From assembly GCA_017893485.1 (NCBI GenBank), contig CM030366.1, positions 204,651,326 through 204,715,325 of the forward strand: a stretch of 64,000 nucleotides of DNA. Direction: 5' to 3'. The notes under the pieces are model-generated. The model did not search any database. It saw nothing but the letters and a program-made list of their open reading frames with translations, and was not told where the DNA came from. This document shows, piece after piece, positions 44,932-55,739 of this stretch (the first letter of the stretch is position 1; every line of letters begins with the position of its first letter). A program made the position numbers and the translations under genes. This DNA is from Hemerocallis citrina (Eukaryota; Streptophyta; Magnoliopsida; Asparagales; Asphodelaceae).

Positions 44932-47270
44932 TCACCTTTGCCTCATATTCAGCTCCTTCTGGGTGAACACATACTTGAAACTTTTGTGGTCAGCGAAGAT
45001 CTCCACTCGGTCTCCAAGTAAATAATGTCTCCAAAGCTTCAAGGCAAAAATCACAGCAGCAAGCTCCAAATCATGTGTAGGATAATTCTTCTCATGCGGC
45101 CTCAATTGTCTAGATGCATAAGCGACAATCTTGCTTCGTTGCATCAAAACAACATACAAACCTCTACCTGAAGCATCACAATGAATTACAAAACCTCCTG
45201 ATGTAACACCCCGTAATTTCTAAAATAAATATAATAGTATATATATAATGTATATAATATATATGTTGTTATAAAGGTCGCTGTGTGATAATATTTGCAT
45301 GGATGACATGGTTTGTAATTATTTGGAAGTGGAATAGTATGGGGGGGGCCCACGGGTTTGATAGAAACAACAAGCTTTGGAAATCTGTTGACTTCGATCA
45401 GCCATAGGCTGACAGTGGCTTTCAAAATGGGGGCCCACCTGTTGCTGTGTATTTCGCCAAAGAGAGATCAGGAGAGAAGGTATGGGATTAGTCCCATATC
45501 GGAAATCAACTAGAATAAAAATAATATATAAATACTATTACCTATGATCAAGAGTCACCAATTCGGTTAACCACCTTTTGAGAGGCAGCCTGTGGTGGGC
45601 AGTTGTAATATACTATAAATAATTTGTCTTCTAAATTGCATAAATTGTTCGAGCTCGAAGCAGGGGCATTACAAATGGTATCAGAGCCGACTTTCGACAC
45701 CAATTGTGGGTAAAAGTGGGTGAGAAGTATGCTTGAGATGGAGCTAGCAGATGTACTGGTAAGTATGCCCGACAGGGAGCAAGGTTGGGGACAGGTCGCC
45801 CAGGTATGGAGACTGTACAACCCGCAGAATCAGGATACGGTGCAGCTAGCAGAATCAGGGTACTCCACTCCACAACGACTAGAAAGGAGTTCCTGCACTA
45901 GATTGTGCATGCCCCGTGCTCAACGAGGACGCTGATTTTTGAAGAGGGAGGGGGGTGTGTGTGTGTGTGTGTGTAACACCCCATAATTTCTAAAATAAAT
46001 ATAATAGTATATATATAATGTATATAATATATATGTTGTTATAAAGGTGGTTGTGTGATAATATTTGCATGGATGACATGGTTTGTAATTATTTGGAAGT
46101 GGAATAGTATTTGGGGGGGGGGCACGGGATTGATAGAAATAGCAAGCTTTGGAAAGCTGTTGACTTCGTCAGCCATAGGCTGACGTGGCTTTCAAAATGG
46201 GGGACCACCTGTTGTTGTGTATTTCGCCAAAGAGAGAACAGGGAGAAAAGGTATGGGATTAGTCCCATATCGGAAACCAACTAGAATAAAATTAATATAT
46301 AAATACTATTGCCTATGATCAAGAGTCACCAATTCGGTTAACCACCTTTTGAGAGACAGCCTGTGGTCGGCAGTTGTACTATGCTATAAATAATTAGTCT
46401 TCTAAATTGTATAAATTTTCTGAGCTCGGGGCAGGGGCATTACACCTGATTCATCCGGTATAGTCAACACAGGTGCTGATGTCAACCGATTATTCAATTC
46501 AACGAAGGCTTCTTCAAAGAACTCATCCCACACAAACTTCTGATCCTTTTCAGTCAACTTGGTCAACGAACTTGCAAATTTTGAGAAATCCTGAAAAAAC
46601 TTCCTGTAGTAACCTACCAGACCAAGAAAACTCCAAACCTCCGATACAGACTTCGGCGTTGGCCAATCCTTAACTGCAAAAATTTTGGACGGATTGACAG
46701 AAACACCTTCACCAGAAATAATATGGCCCAAGAATGCCACACGATCCAACCAAAACTCACACTTGCTATGCTTCCCATACAACTGATGATCCCTCAAAGT
46801 CTGCAGAACAACCTTCAAGTGCTCAGCATGCTTATCCTGATTCCAAGAATAGACAAGAATGTCATCAATGAACACCACCACAAACTTTTCCAAGAAGGGA
46901 GAGAAAACCTGATTCATCAAGCTCATAAATACAGCTGGAGCATTAGTAACTCCAAAAGGCATCACCAAAAATTCATAGTGGCCATATCTCATTCGAAAAG
47001 TAGTCTTCTGTACATCTTCGGCTTTCACCTTAACCTGATGATAACCAGAACGAAGATCCAGCTTCTAAAATACAAAAGCGCCTCCCAATTGATCAAATAA
47101 GTCATTAATCCTTGGCAATGAATACCTGTTCTTCACTGTGACATTATTGAGCTCGCGGTAGTCAATGCACAACCTCTGACTACCATCCTTCTTGTTGATG
47201 AACAGAACTGGAGCTCCCCAAAGGCGAAACACTTGGCCTGATTAAAACCTCTATCCAACAACTCTTGAAT
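44932..47270 (-). pseudogene. Chromovirus reverse transcriptase and RNase H, split by a TRIM
   Basis: The reverse transcriptase start, near 47270-47030, has several breaks. 47028-46450 has [16 protein letters not shown] and the active-site FIDDILVYS, then [11 protein letters not shown]. The frame meets the TRIM at 46444 and continues after it at 45201. RNase H motifs follow ([40 protein letters not shown]). The element's copying enzyme is therefore interrupted by 1243 bases of foreign sequence as well as by stops. Confidence 0.85.
45202..46444 (+). mobile_element. TRIM element (copy 1) in the chromovirus pol
   Basis: The perfect 5-bp target duplication CCTGA is at 45197-45201 and 46445-46449. 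LTRs are 45202-45673 and 45972-46444 (about 472 bp, TGTAACACCCC... to ...GGGGCATTACA). The primer-binding site TGGTATCAGAGC is at 45676-45687. The interior of only 298 bp ends in a G-rich tract (GAAGAGGGAGGGGGGTG) and GT repeats. There is no coding sequence. LTRs are longer than usual for TRIMs, so SMART or small LARD are other names. Orientation is opposite to the host element. Confidence 0.9.
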
Positions 47271-48362
47271 CTATTCTTTCGACTTAGCTAGTTCAACAGG
47301 AGCCATTCTGTACAGACTCTTAGAGATTGGAGTTGTACCTGGATGAACATCAATACTGAACACCACTTCACGATCTGGCGATAATCCTAGCAATTCCTCA
47401 GGAAAAACATCCAGAAAATCTCGCACAACTAATAGTGCGAAAACTTCATCCGCACACACTTCCTCCATAACTCCAACTTCCTGACTGGCCAACTTCTCAA
47501 CACAAGCAAGCGGTGTCTCACCGGCACAGAATTCAAATTCCTGCCGTTCTGGCATACGAAATGCCACCTTCTTCTTACGGTAGTCAATCATAGCATGAGT
47601 GGTACCAAGCCAATCCATCCCCAAAATAACATCAAAGCCAGAATTGCTGATGACAATTAGATCGACTACAAAATCCACACCACCAATAATCAAGGGACTC
47701 TGCTCATAAATCTGAGAACACACGACAACACCTCCACCTGCAGAAATGTTCCAAGCCACTGGCATAGCGCTGCTAGCCAAAAGATGCAGATCGACGAAGT
47801 GGGAAGAAACAAATGAAGGAGTTCGCACCAGAATCAAAGAGAGCATGAGCAAGAAAAGAATGGACAAGGATAATGCCTAGCAAGAAGTCAAAGTGAGAAC
47901 ACAAGGCAGAAGCAAAATGCAAGAAAGAGACAAGAATGGAAGGTAACATGAACAGCAACATGATAGAAGAATAAAATAGCAAGGGAAAAAAATAAAAATG
48001 AAAACAACAAAAGATATACCTGCAACAACGCCCAAAGCAGTCTCAGCATCCTGCGTAGTCAAGTTGTAAGTCTGACCACGACCTGTAGGAAGATTAACCC
48101 GAGGAGCAGCTCTCCTCTGCTCAAAGATGTGCCTCTGCAGGGGAAGTGGTCCACCCTGACCACGAACAAGCACTTCCTGCGGAGCAGAACCTCCAACTGG
48201 TGCACGAGTCTTGGACTTAGGGCAATCCTGCACCATGTGATCATTGCCTCCATACAGAAGGCACAAGCGGTTCATTGTCCTGCAATCTTGACGCAAATGC
48301 CTAGTCCTGAGATAGTAAGTACAAACTAGGCTCGGCCTCTGGAAAACAGGTGGGTAAGGCAA
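47271..48362 (-). pseudogene. Chromovirus zinc knuckle and protease, with a putative intron
   Basis: A degenerate knuckle CLLYGGNDHMVQDCP (48250-48200) is followed by DAETALGVVAG. The next expected residues, of the type IILVHSF...HALFDSGA (the protease active site DSGA, about 47830), are found only after a 144-base AT-rich insert, 47877-48020. The insert begins GTATAT and ends TTGCTAG on the minus strand. The joined ends keep frame (phase 1). Downstream, VILGMDWLG is the second protease motif, then FPEELLGLSPDREV and the start of the reverse transcriptase frame (KSLYRMAPVELAK). Confidence 0.8.
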
Positions 48363-49258
48363 TGCCCTAGCAGGAAGGGGTGGAGCTGGCCTCCTAATAG
48401 GCCCAATAGAAGGCCTAGCAGCAACAGAACGCTGAATAGCATGCTTCCTTGAACTGGTATGTTCTTGAATTCTTGCAGCATCCAGGATATCAGCATAGGA
48501 GCGAAGTGCAAGGCAACAATACGGTCCTGAATCTCAATGTCCAAGCCGGACAGGAAACGACGGCCTCTATCTTTTTCATTTGCCACCATGGAAGTAGCAA
48601 AACGACTCAGTCGGGCGAATTCTGCAGCGTACTCATCCACGGTACGATTCTGCTGATTCAAGACAGTGTTTAGTTTAATGTTGATACTTTAGGAAATAAC
48701 AAAGAAAAAGCATAATAAAACACTATCTGACGAACCTAAGTTAAAGAAACAAACTGTCGTTCCATCTAATTCTTGGTGACATTAGGAAAGAACTTCGTGA
48801 GGAAGCTCTCAGAAAAAAGCGGCCCAAGGAATGGGTCGGCCCAAACGTTCAGCCACAGTCTGCCACCAAATGTGGGCAAGTTCAACAAGCAGGATGCTCA
48901 CAACATCCACACGATTCACATCTGCAATACGTGATGCGGTCAATAACTGCTCAGTCCTGATAAGCCATTGCTCGGCTACAAGTGGACCTCCAGTACTCGA
49001 GAACTTATCCGGGTGAAGCCTCATGAAATTTGTTACATTACCATGCCTCGGTGGCAGCACGACGGGGGTAGGCACAACGGGTTCTCTATTGGCAGTTTCA
49101 TAAGCCATTCTCAACTGCTCATTATGTTCCCGTTGCATCTGCATCACTAGTTCATTATGCTCACATTGCATTTGCATCAACTGTGCAACAGTGAGTGCAT
49201 CAGACTGGTCATCCTCAGCATGGGAAGAAGAAGTACCTTTCCTAGCCATGGTCTGCAA
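48327..49258 (-). pseudogene. Chromovirus gag, broken
   Basis: Gag forms the particle core. The N-terminal part 49258-48809 includes a Gln/Glu/Met-rich coiled stretch and NFMRLHPDKFSSTGG...AEQWL, the usual start of the Gypsy capsid domain, up to RPIPWAAF. A one-base shift in a T run and stops follow. The frame resumes at about 48652 with QNRTVDEYAAEFARLSRF. Between them, 48653-48735 is an AT-rich 83-base segment with GT and AG ends whose removal brings the two capsid parts together without extra residues. Another frame break lies near 48490-48500. Confidence 0.8.
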
Positions 49259-49451
49259 TAAGAATCAAACGGTTAGCGTCCAGATAATAAGTTGGATATC
49301 AATTGTTCATGCGATCACTGTATTACTCATACTGTTGAGTCAAACCGATAAAATCCCAAATTAATATATCAACCAAAGCCAAACTTCCTTTCGTTAGTCA
49401 TGTTTGACTGATATATCATTCAAACCCGGGCTCTGATACTACTAAAAACCT

Positions 49452-52400
49452 TGTCACGTCCCGATTCCCAAAAATACAAAATACGAGTACATGACATTGC
49501 CCCAGCGAATGACTAACATCACCCATAAGCTGTTTATCCGATCAACTCAACAATATAATCAATACGGAATAAATGCGCAGGCAATAATAATAATCTCATG
49601 AACAATACTACTTGGAATGAAGCAATAAAAATAACTAAATATAATAATAATAATTCAACGTTTGGAAACAATAATAAAATTTAGGACATAAGCCCAAAAC
49701 AATAATAATCCAATCCAAAATAATAACAAGTATCAATACATTAAGTTTATTAAAGCAATAAGCAATTAGAAAGTAGTAGTCTTCAGAATGTTTGTTCTCC
49801 AATTCCAGCAGGCAATTCTCCTTCATTACCTGTATACACTTTATCTAAAAAGCGAAGAAAAATTATCATTAGAGCAAGTCATGGACAGCAAGTAGAGAAA
49901 GCAGGGAACAATGAATAACGGTATAACAATGAATCAATGGATCAATAGGAATCAATAACATGGGACAATAATCATGATAATCGATGCAATGGCTATAAAC
50001 AATGATTCAATATTCGGTAATAGTAATTCAATGATCAATAACAATAATACTTAGCCAATATTGGATATCAATAGGAACCATGATGAACAATATGCAATGT
50101 CGATGTGTAATCCTTATGTCTATTAATCATTTTAAATCCTAACTAATGCATATACTACTACATCCCATTCTACAGGTTCGATGCATACAATCAATTTTGT
50201 TTAGATACAAGTGGTAGATTTTATAGTCCATGTACTGGGTATGATGATGATAACAATATAACACGGGCCAAGGTGCAATTTCTTACACGATGACGATGTC
50301 AATAATAACACGGGCCGAGGTGCAATTTCTTACACAATGATGATATCAATAATAACACGGGCCATCATCCGAGTACAGTCCCTATATCATCAACTACTCT
50401 AGTCAATCCCTTAAACTCCGGCTTGTTAACTATTTATCAATGCAACAATACAATATGCAATTTGAGACATGAGATGAACGATAGTATCAATAGGGGAACA
50501 ATAGGGTGATAACATGAAGTAGGAAAATTAAAATGATGACAATAACTCATTAGGATCATGCAATGCAACATACATACATCATTTCATGCAATATAACGAT
50601 ATAGGAATAATTAATTCATTAAAAAGAGAAATCTAAAATTCTGGACAGCAAGCGTAGTCTGTACAAAAAATACAGTTTTTCACTGAATTAGAAATTGAAA
50701 GTTGAATCCATCAGAAAATATGGAAAGTAGACTTCCACACAGTTCCAACGCATATTTAAAGTTCAAAATCCGACAACAGTAGCTAGGTCAAACACATGGT
50801 TCTTTACAGATTTTATGTTCAGGTAGAAATTCGACATCTCTTTGTTTTAATTTTAGAATCAGTAAAAAAGTCAATATTAAATTCATTAAAAAATATTTTC
50901 TGGACTTCTAAACATGTTAAGCAACAATCTGGAAATTTTCAGATTAAAATTTTATTATCTGATCAGCATTTTTACTGTTTAGACATGAAGGGTACGAGAA
51001 TCTGAAAATCTGAAAGTAAAAACACAGCTGTAGTAAAACGGGCATAACTTTTGCTACAAAACTCAGGAATTCGAAAATTCAAGATGTTCTGGAAACTAGA
51101 AATATAAGGCTACAATTCATATTCAGAAAGTATTTCATTTTAAGGTCGTTTACTAGTTGGAAAATAGTGGTCAATATTCAGGTCAGCAAGCATATACAGG
51201 GTTTTGGGGTATTTTCATGAAAATAAATAAATTAAACAATATGTGTATCGATTCTCTAGTCAATAAATTGTGTAATCAACATGATGAGTGTCAAAACATG
51301 ATAATAAACTAGAACACGCTCATACATCAATTTATCATCAATCAATTATCAATCGATCAAACAATATACAACCTAGCAATTGTTTCTACATTAATTTATT
51401 TGTATCGTGACTATATGTGTAACCCAATTATCCATACTATATGATGTATGCAAGATTCAATATTTTTGAAGTCAAATTGGCACGATGTCAAGAGTATTGA
51501 GGTTAGCTCGTGTAAACCCACAATAAACCCAACGAAAGAGATAAACAAAGTATAATATGATAACAAAGGATCTACTTGCAAGAGTTTCAATGAGACTTGA
51601 ATTTGATACAATTAGCAATTCAAAAGGACGGTGACTTGCCTGTTAGATAGTGAAAACGAGTACCAAGAATAACGGGATAAGAATCCCGAAGCAACGGACT
51701 CACGAACTAGTACCCAAAAGCACGTGCAATAGAATCCAAGAGCAAAACAGCAAGAGCAAATAGAACTCAGCAACTGCAGCAACCAACAAAGAGACAGCAA
51801 CAACAACGGCCATGCCAAGCGGCGGCGGCATCACTGGGTCGTCGGCGAGTGGCATCGATGGCCGAGGTCGAGCGGCGGGCTGGTGGCTGTGGTCGGCGAT
51901 CAATCAGGGAAGAGGGAGGTCGGGTTCTGCAGCTGTTGACGAGTGAAACAGAGAGGGAAGAAGACAGGGGGTTTTGGGGGTTGGTCTGGGCGGCTGTGTG
52001 GTGCCAACGGGGGTTGGGCGATGGGAAGCAGCAACGGGGTGGCCGGAGCTGGTCGGGGAAGACGCCGGAAAAGGGAAGAGTGTTTTTGGCGGGAAAAACT
52101 CCAACCAGGAGAGAGAGAACGGGAGGAGAGAGAAAAGGAGAGAGATTAGATGGCTAGGATTTCGATTTGTGTGTAAAAATTAGGGTTTTCATTAGGGTTG
52201 TATTTATAAGGTACAATTTGGGTACTGAGTTAGTGGTTTATGGTTCAACAATAGTGGATTTGGGCTAAGAACAAATGAAATTTGGTTTTTGGGGTTCAAT
52301 TAAGGGATAGATCAAAATCAATAGGGTTCAAATAAAATACCCACAATTAAATAAGAGATAATAGGATCAACATGAATGGCCTCTATCAAAAAGAACAAAG

Positions 52401-52492
52401 ATTCATGAACAATTCTTAATTAAAATAACAATTGCAAGAAAAAAAATATTACAAAAGGGGAAAAATTGAAAATTACAAAAACGGTAGTTACA
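49452..52492 (-). repeat. 5' LTR of the chromovirus
   Basis: It is 3041 bp, TGTCACGTCCCG... to ...GGTAGTTACA. It holds a short tandem repeat of AACACGGGCC(A/G)AGGTGCAATT (50262-50360). The minus-strand frame of about 67 residues at 51700-51903 is also open in the other LTR, but most differences change the peptide, so no selection for it is visible. Confidence 0.9.
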
Positions 52493-52880
52493 GCCGTTGT
52501 TTGCAACAACGGCCTAGGTTAATGAAAAAATAATAGTGATAACCTTAGTAAGCCTTGGTCAGGTCAGAGAGCAAGGCAACTGAAAGATAAAATTTTAAGT
52601 CAACAGAAGCTGTTGTCTCCAACGACGGCCAAGGTTAATGGAAAAAAAAACAAAAACAAAGCGCAATAGCTGAAGCTGCTACACTTGTATCCCATACATG
52701 CAACAATATCCATAGAAGTAACTTTACTTCACTGACAACAATTTGTACCAAGTTTCACATCAATAAGAGCAACAATTTGTAAGTTTAACTAACATAAAAA
52801 ATATTAGCATTTCCAATTTATACAATAATACCATGTTTCACATACAACACGAATCAAAAAACACTTAACCTACCCCGGTG
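52493..52880. repeat. Resumed hairpin array of the large MULE after the chromovirus
   Basis: The text GCCGTTGTTTGCAACAACGG at 52493 completes the motif cut at 41111-41115 (TTAGGCCAT). CAGGTCAGAGAGCAA follows near 52560 and another hairpin near 52608. After that, AT-rich text with no gene runs to the mobile-domain pseudogene. Confidence 0.75.
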
Positions 52881-53433
52881 TGTAGTGTTGTGGCGCCCGC
52901 CTCTTCCGAGTAGGTTGTTGCCGAGTACGCCTAACTTGGGTTACTTATGAAGGGCCGGTATCTTCTTCTTGCACTTCTTGGCCTTCTTCTTCGTTCTCTT
53001 CTTCATGCTCTTCTTGTTGCTCTTCTTTTTGTGGTGGAGGTTGGTGTAACCACATGTTGCCTTGGACGAGGTGACTTATTAATCACGCTCTTACGGCGCT
53101 GTGGACGTACGTTCGTATTTAAATAACGGGTCAGTTTTTCACCATCTCCTACATCTTCTAGTGAGCCCCACCATGAAGTAAGCATCTTCCGAGCGAAACC
53201 TTTCATGTTTGCGGTGGCATTGCTCTTAAGTACATGTGCACATTCCTTTGCAATATCTCATGTATTATCGATCTACAAACAAAGATGAAAATATTGTGAA
53301 TACCAAAAAATACCAAAAAATATTTAATGTGAATACAAAAAATAATATTTCAAACAAATTTTACTTACCAAAAACTGATATGATGATGTCTATGGTTGGT
53401 ACATGGGTGGTGACGTAGAATACACCAGTGGTG

Positions 53434-53470
<37 letters not shown>

Positions 53471-53855
53471 CTTTCTTTCTCTCTCTCTCTCCGGAATTGA
53501 TACTTGAATGCAACTGGTACTTCGGTCTTCAGAGATATGTATAGTCGTGTTATTCCTCAGGTACCAAGTCATGTACGTTATAATTGAAGTGTCATCGTAT
53601 GACTTGACATCATCAAATACCATTTCAAACCTTCGCTCATTCCAAATTGCTACCACACCACGGTGGAAATCCGCCCAATCATGATTGGGCATACGAATCG
53701 TACCTTTAATGGCGTGTAACTCAGCGTTGTACCGACAACAGATGGGAATTTCCTGCTCCAGCCCAAATTGACGAAGGGCTCTATCCGGCCAATGATGCTC
53801 CATCATACCAAAGCTGATTAGTGCTGCCAACGTCAACCACAACTGCGAACTACCC
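52881..53855 (-). pseudogene. C-terminal part of a plant-mobile-domain (PMD) gene
   Basis: On the minus strand, from 53855 down, LTLAALISFGMMEHHWPDRALRQFGLEQEIP and then WADFHRGVVAIWNERR and YMTWYLRNNT are conserved PMD blocks. PMD proteins occur in plant MULEs and in MAIN/MAIL-type host genes. The motif is followed by a CT-repeat tract (53436-53492) and a Lys/Arg-rich, poorly conserved tail (53206-53003). The gene's upstream half lies at 63322-64000, separated by the second TRIM. Stops and a microsatellite indicate a pseudogene. Confidence 0.75.
53436..53492. repeat. (CT)n microsatellite in the mobile-domain pseudogene
   Basis: Two CT runs are separated by TTTTTCTTTCTTT. It lies within the minus-strand reading frame and gives an Arg/Glu-rich peptide. 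Confidence 0.95.
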
Positions 53856-54698
53856 GTACATGTAACTGTCACGTCCCGCTTCCTAAAAGAGAATACGGAA
53901 TACGGATACGTGACTAAGCCCAGCGAATGATTTTCATCATCCATAAGCTGTTCAGAATCTTTACAACATCTCACAGAAATAATCAGAGTCGGAAGCAAAA
54001 GAATCAACCAAGTATGCATAATCGAATCAATATATACCAACAGAAATTTACTTGAAACCAAAATATAATATAATTCTAAATAAATCAGATCTGAATAAGT
54101 TAATATCCCGGATCACATTGCCCAAATACAAATAAATCCAAGTATCAAATACAATTGTTCAAATTAAGCAACAGAAATAATAATAAAAACTTCAGCACTA
54201 ATATCTCATGTCACCAACACCATCTGGTACTTGATCTCCAAAATCTGCAATTTAACAATTGCATGAATAGGAAAAAGAAAACAAATTCCCGTCACTGCAA
54301 GTTACGGGTCGCTTGTAGTGCAGGATACAAGTACATGGGATAAATAACAAATACAAAATAATAACAGAACAAACATGGCATGGTATAGGCATATCAACAA
54401 AATATAAACCTGAATCAGGAAAAACAAAACAGATAGCATGGTATACTAACAGGTATAAGTAACATGCGTCAAGTGTCAACAGTAGGCAGACAGGTATACA
54501 GATAACAGTATCAGATAACAGTTAGACAGTAAAAGGTAATAGTGTCCAGTAGCATGTAACAGATAACAGTGCAACAGATGTCAGTTCTTACAGTCTTGTG
54601 TTTATTACTATCTAGGTAGCACTTCATGCGCTCCAACTATTATCACATGGTTGCTACATTCAAATAATTTCGTTTAGATTTCGTAGTGGATCATATAG

Positions 54699-55615
54699 TA
54701 GGGGTGGGCATCGGTCGGTATCCGACCTAATATGGACCATCTACCACCGATCCAAAGAAGATCGGTTTTTTAACTTTCTCATCCGCAACCAATCCGAACC
54801 TTAATTGGATTGGTTTCTACCCAAGCCGATTAAGCTCGGTTTGGATTGGATTGGATGGTCGGTTTGGCGTGCTACTTTTCACCTTCAACATCATTCATAA
54901 TTTTGTTGAAATTTAAAAGATAAATTTCAATCAAACTTAAGAAACAATATGCTATTTGTTATTCAGAAATAAATTTAAAATGAAGATTCATAAAACCACA
55001 AGTTGTTAATGAATTTTGCACTAACTGTTTGAGATGATGACGTTTAAATAAGTGAGATAAACTGCTTTTTCACTTGCATACTTCTGTAATCTTAGTTTAT
55101 TATCGTAAAAGAAACATCAATAACCATAGCTAATTGAATTTCAGGTACAATAAAAAAGATTTAGAAAACAATTTCTGCTTGACTTGATTAAAGTAACTAC
55201 TAAATGTTACATCAACTTTATAATTCTATTAAGTTGGGTCACACTGTAAGTCAAGCATTTGTCAACATAACACATAGGATTATGGAGAATCAAAATATAG
55301 GTAGAACAACTGCTCGGTTTGTATTAAAGAAATTAAATAAGACTGTTTGTATCTCCAAGAAAATGAGAAATGACTATTTATATATTCAAGAAATTAAAGG
55401 AGAACTATATTTTTTATGGACTTATGCATAGAGGTACGGTCGGTTCGGTTTTATCGGTTATTTGAATGCCTCATCAGGCAACCGAACCGGTCCAATTGGT
55501 TATTGAAGATCAAGAACCGAGCCAATCTGAATCCCTAATTGGTTCAGTTAAAAACCGGACGGTTCGGATTGGATTGGTTCGGATTGGTCGTTCGGATAAT
55601 AGTTGTCCACCCCTA
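54699..55615. mobile_element. Non-autonomous hAT element
   Basis: The 8-bp target duplication TCATATAG is at 54691-54698 and 55616-55623. Termini are TAGGGGTGGGCA and TGTCCACCCCTA. Subterminal parts are rich in GGTTCGGATTGG-type phrases and their complements on both sides. The 917-bp interior has one 75-aa reading frame (55204-55431) with no recognised transposase or BED-finger signature. Typical of deletion derivatives of hAT elements. Confidence 0.9.
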
Positions 55616-55739
55616 TCATATAGGGTCGTGTACTCAAGTATTAGTAATCAGACAGTAATCAAACAGTCAAAACCTAGTGGTCCTCCTCCGAGTATACCTT
55701 CCTATAGGGAAGTGTGCAGTTAGGTAATCAGACAGTCAG

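Larger units (their letters stand above)
41116..52492 (-). mobile_element. Tekay-like chromovirus (Ty3/Gypsy LTR retrotransposon)
   Basis: It is read on the minus strand, with the 5' LTR on the right. The target duplication is GCCAT (41111-41115) versus GCCGT (52493-52497), one change. Between the LTRs lie gag, protease, reverse transcriptase, RNase H, integrase and a C-terminal chromodomain, all broken. The primer-binding site TAGTATCAGAGC (49430-49441, minus strand) is a one-base variant of the tRNA-Met type. Just before the 3' LTR, TTCGAGGACGAAATTT is a hallmark of this lineage. Without the TRIM inside, it is about 10.1 kb. Its target was one of the MULE hairpin motifs. Confidence 0.9.

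Noticed and set aside
55204..55431. 75-aa frame in the hAT element as a transposase piece
   Set aside because: No BED finger or hAT dimerisation block was recognised. It is probably chance in an AT-rich interior.
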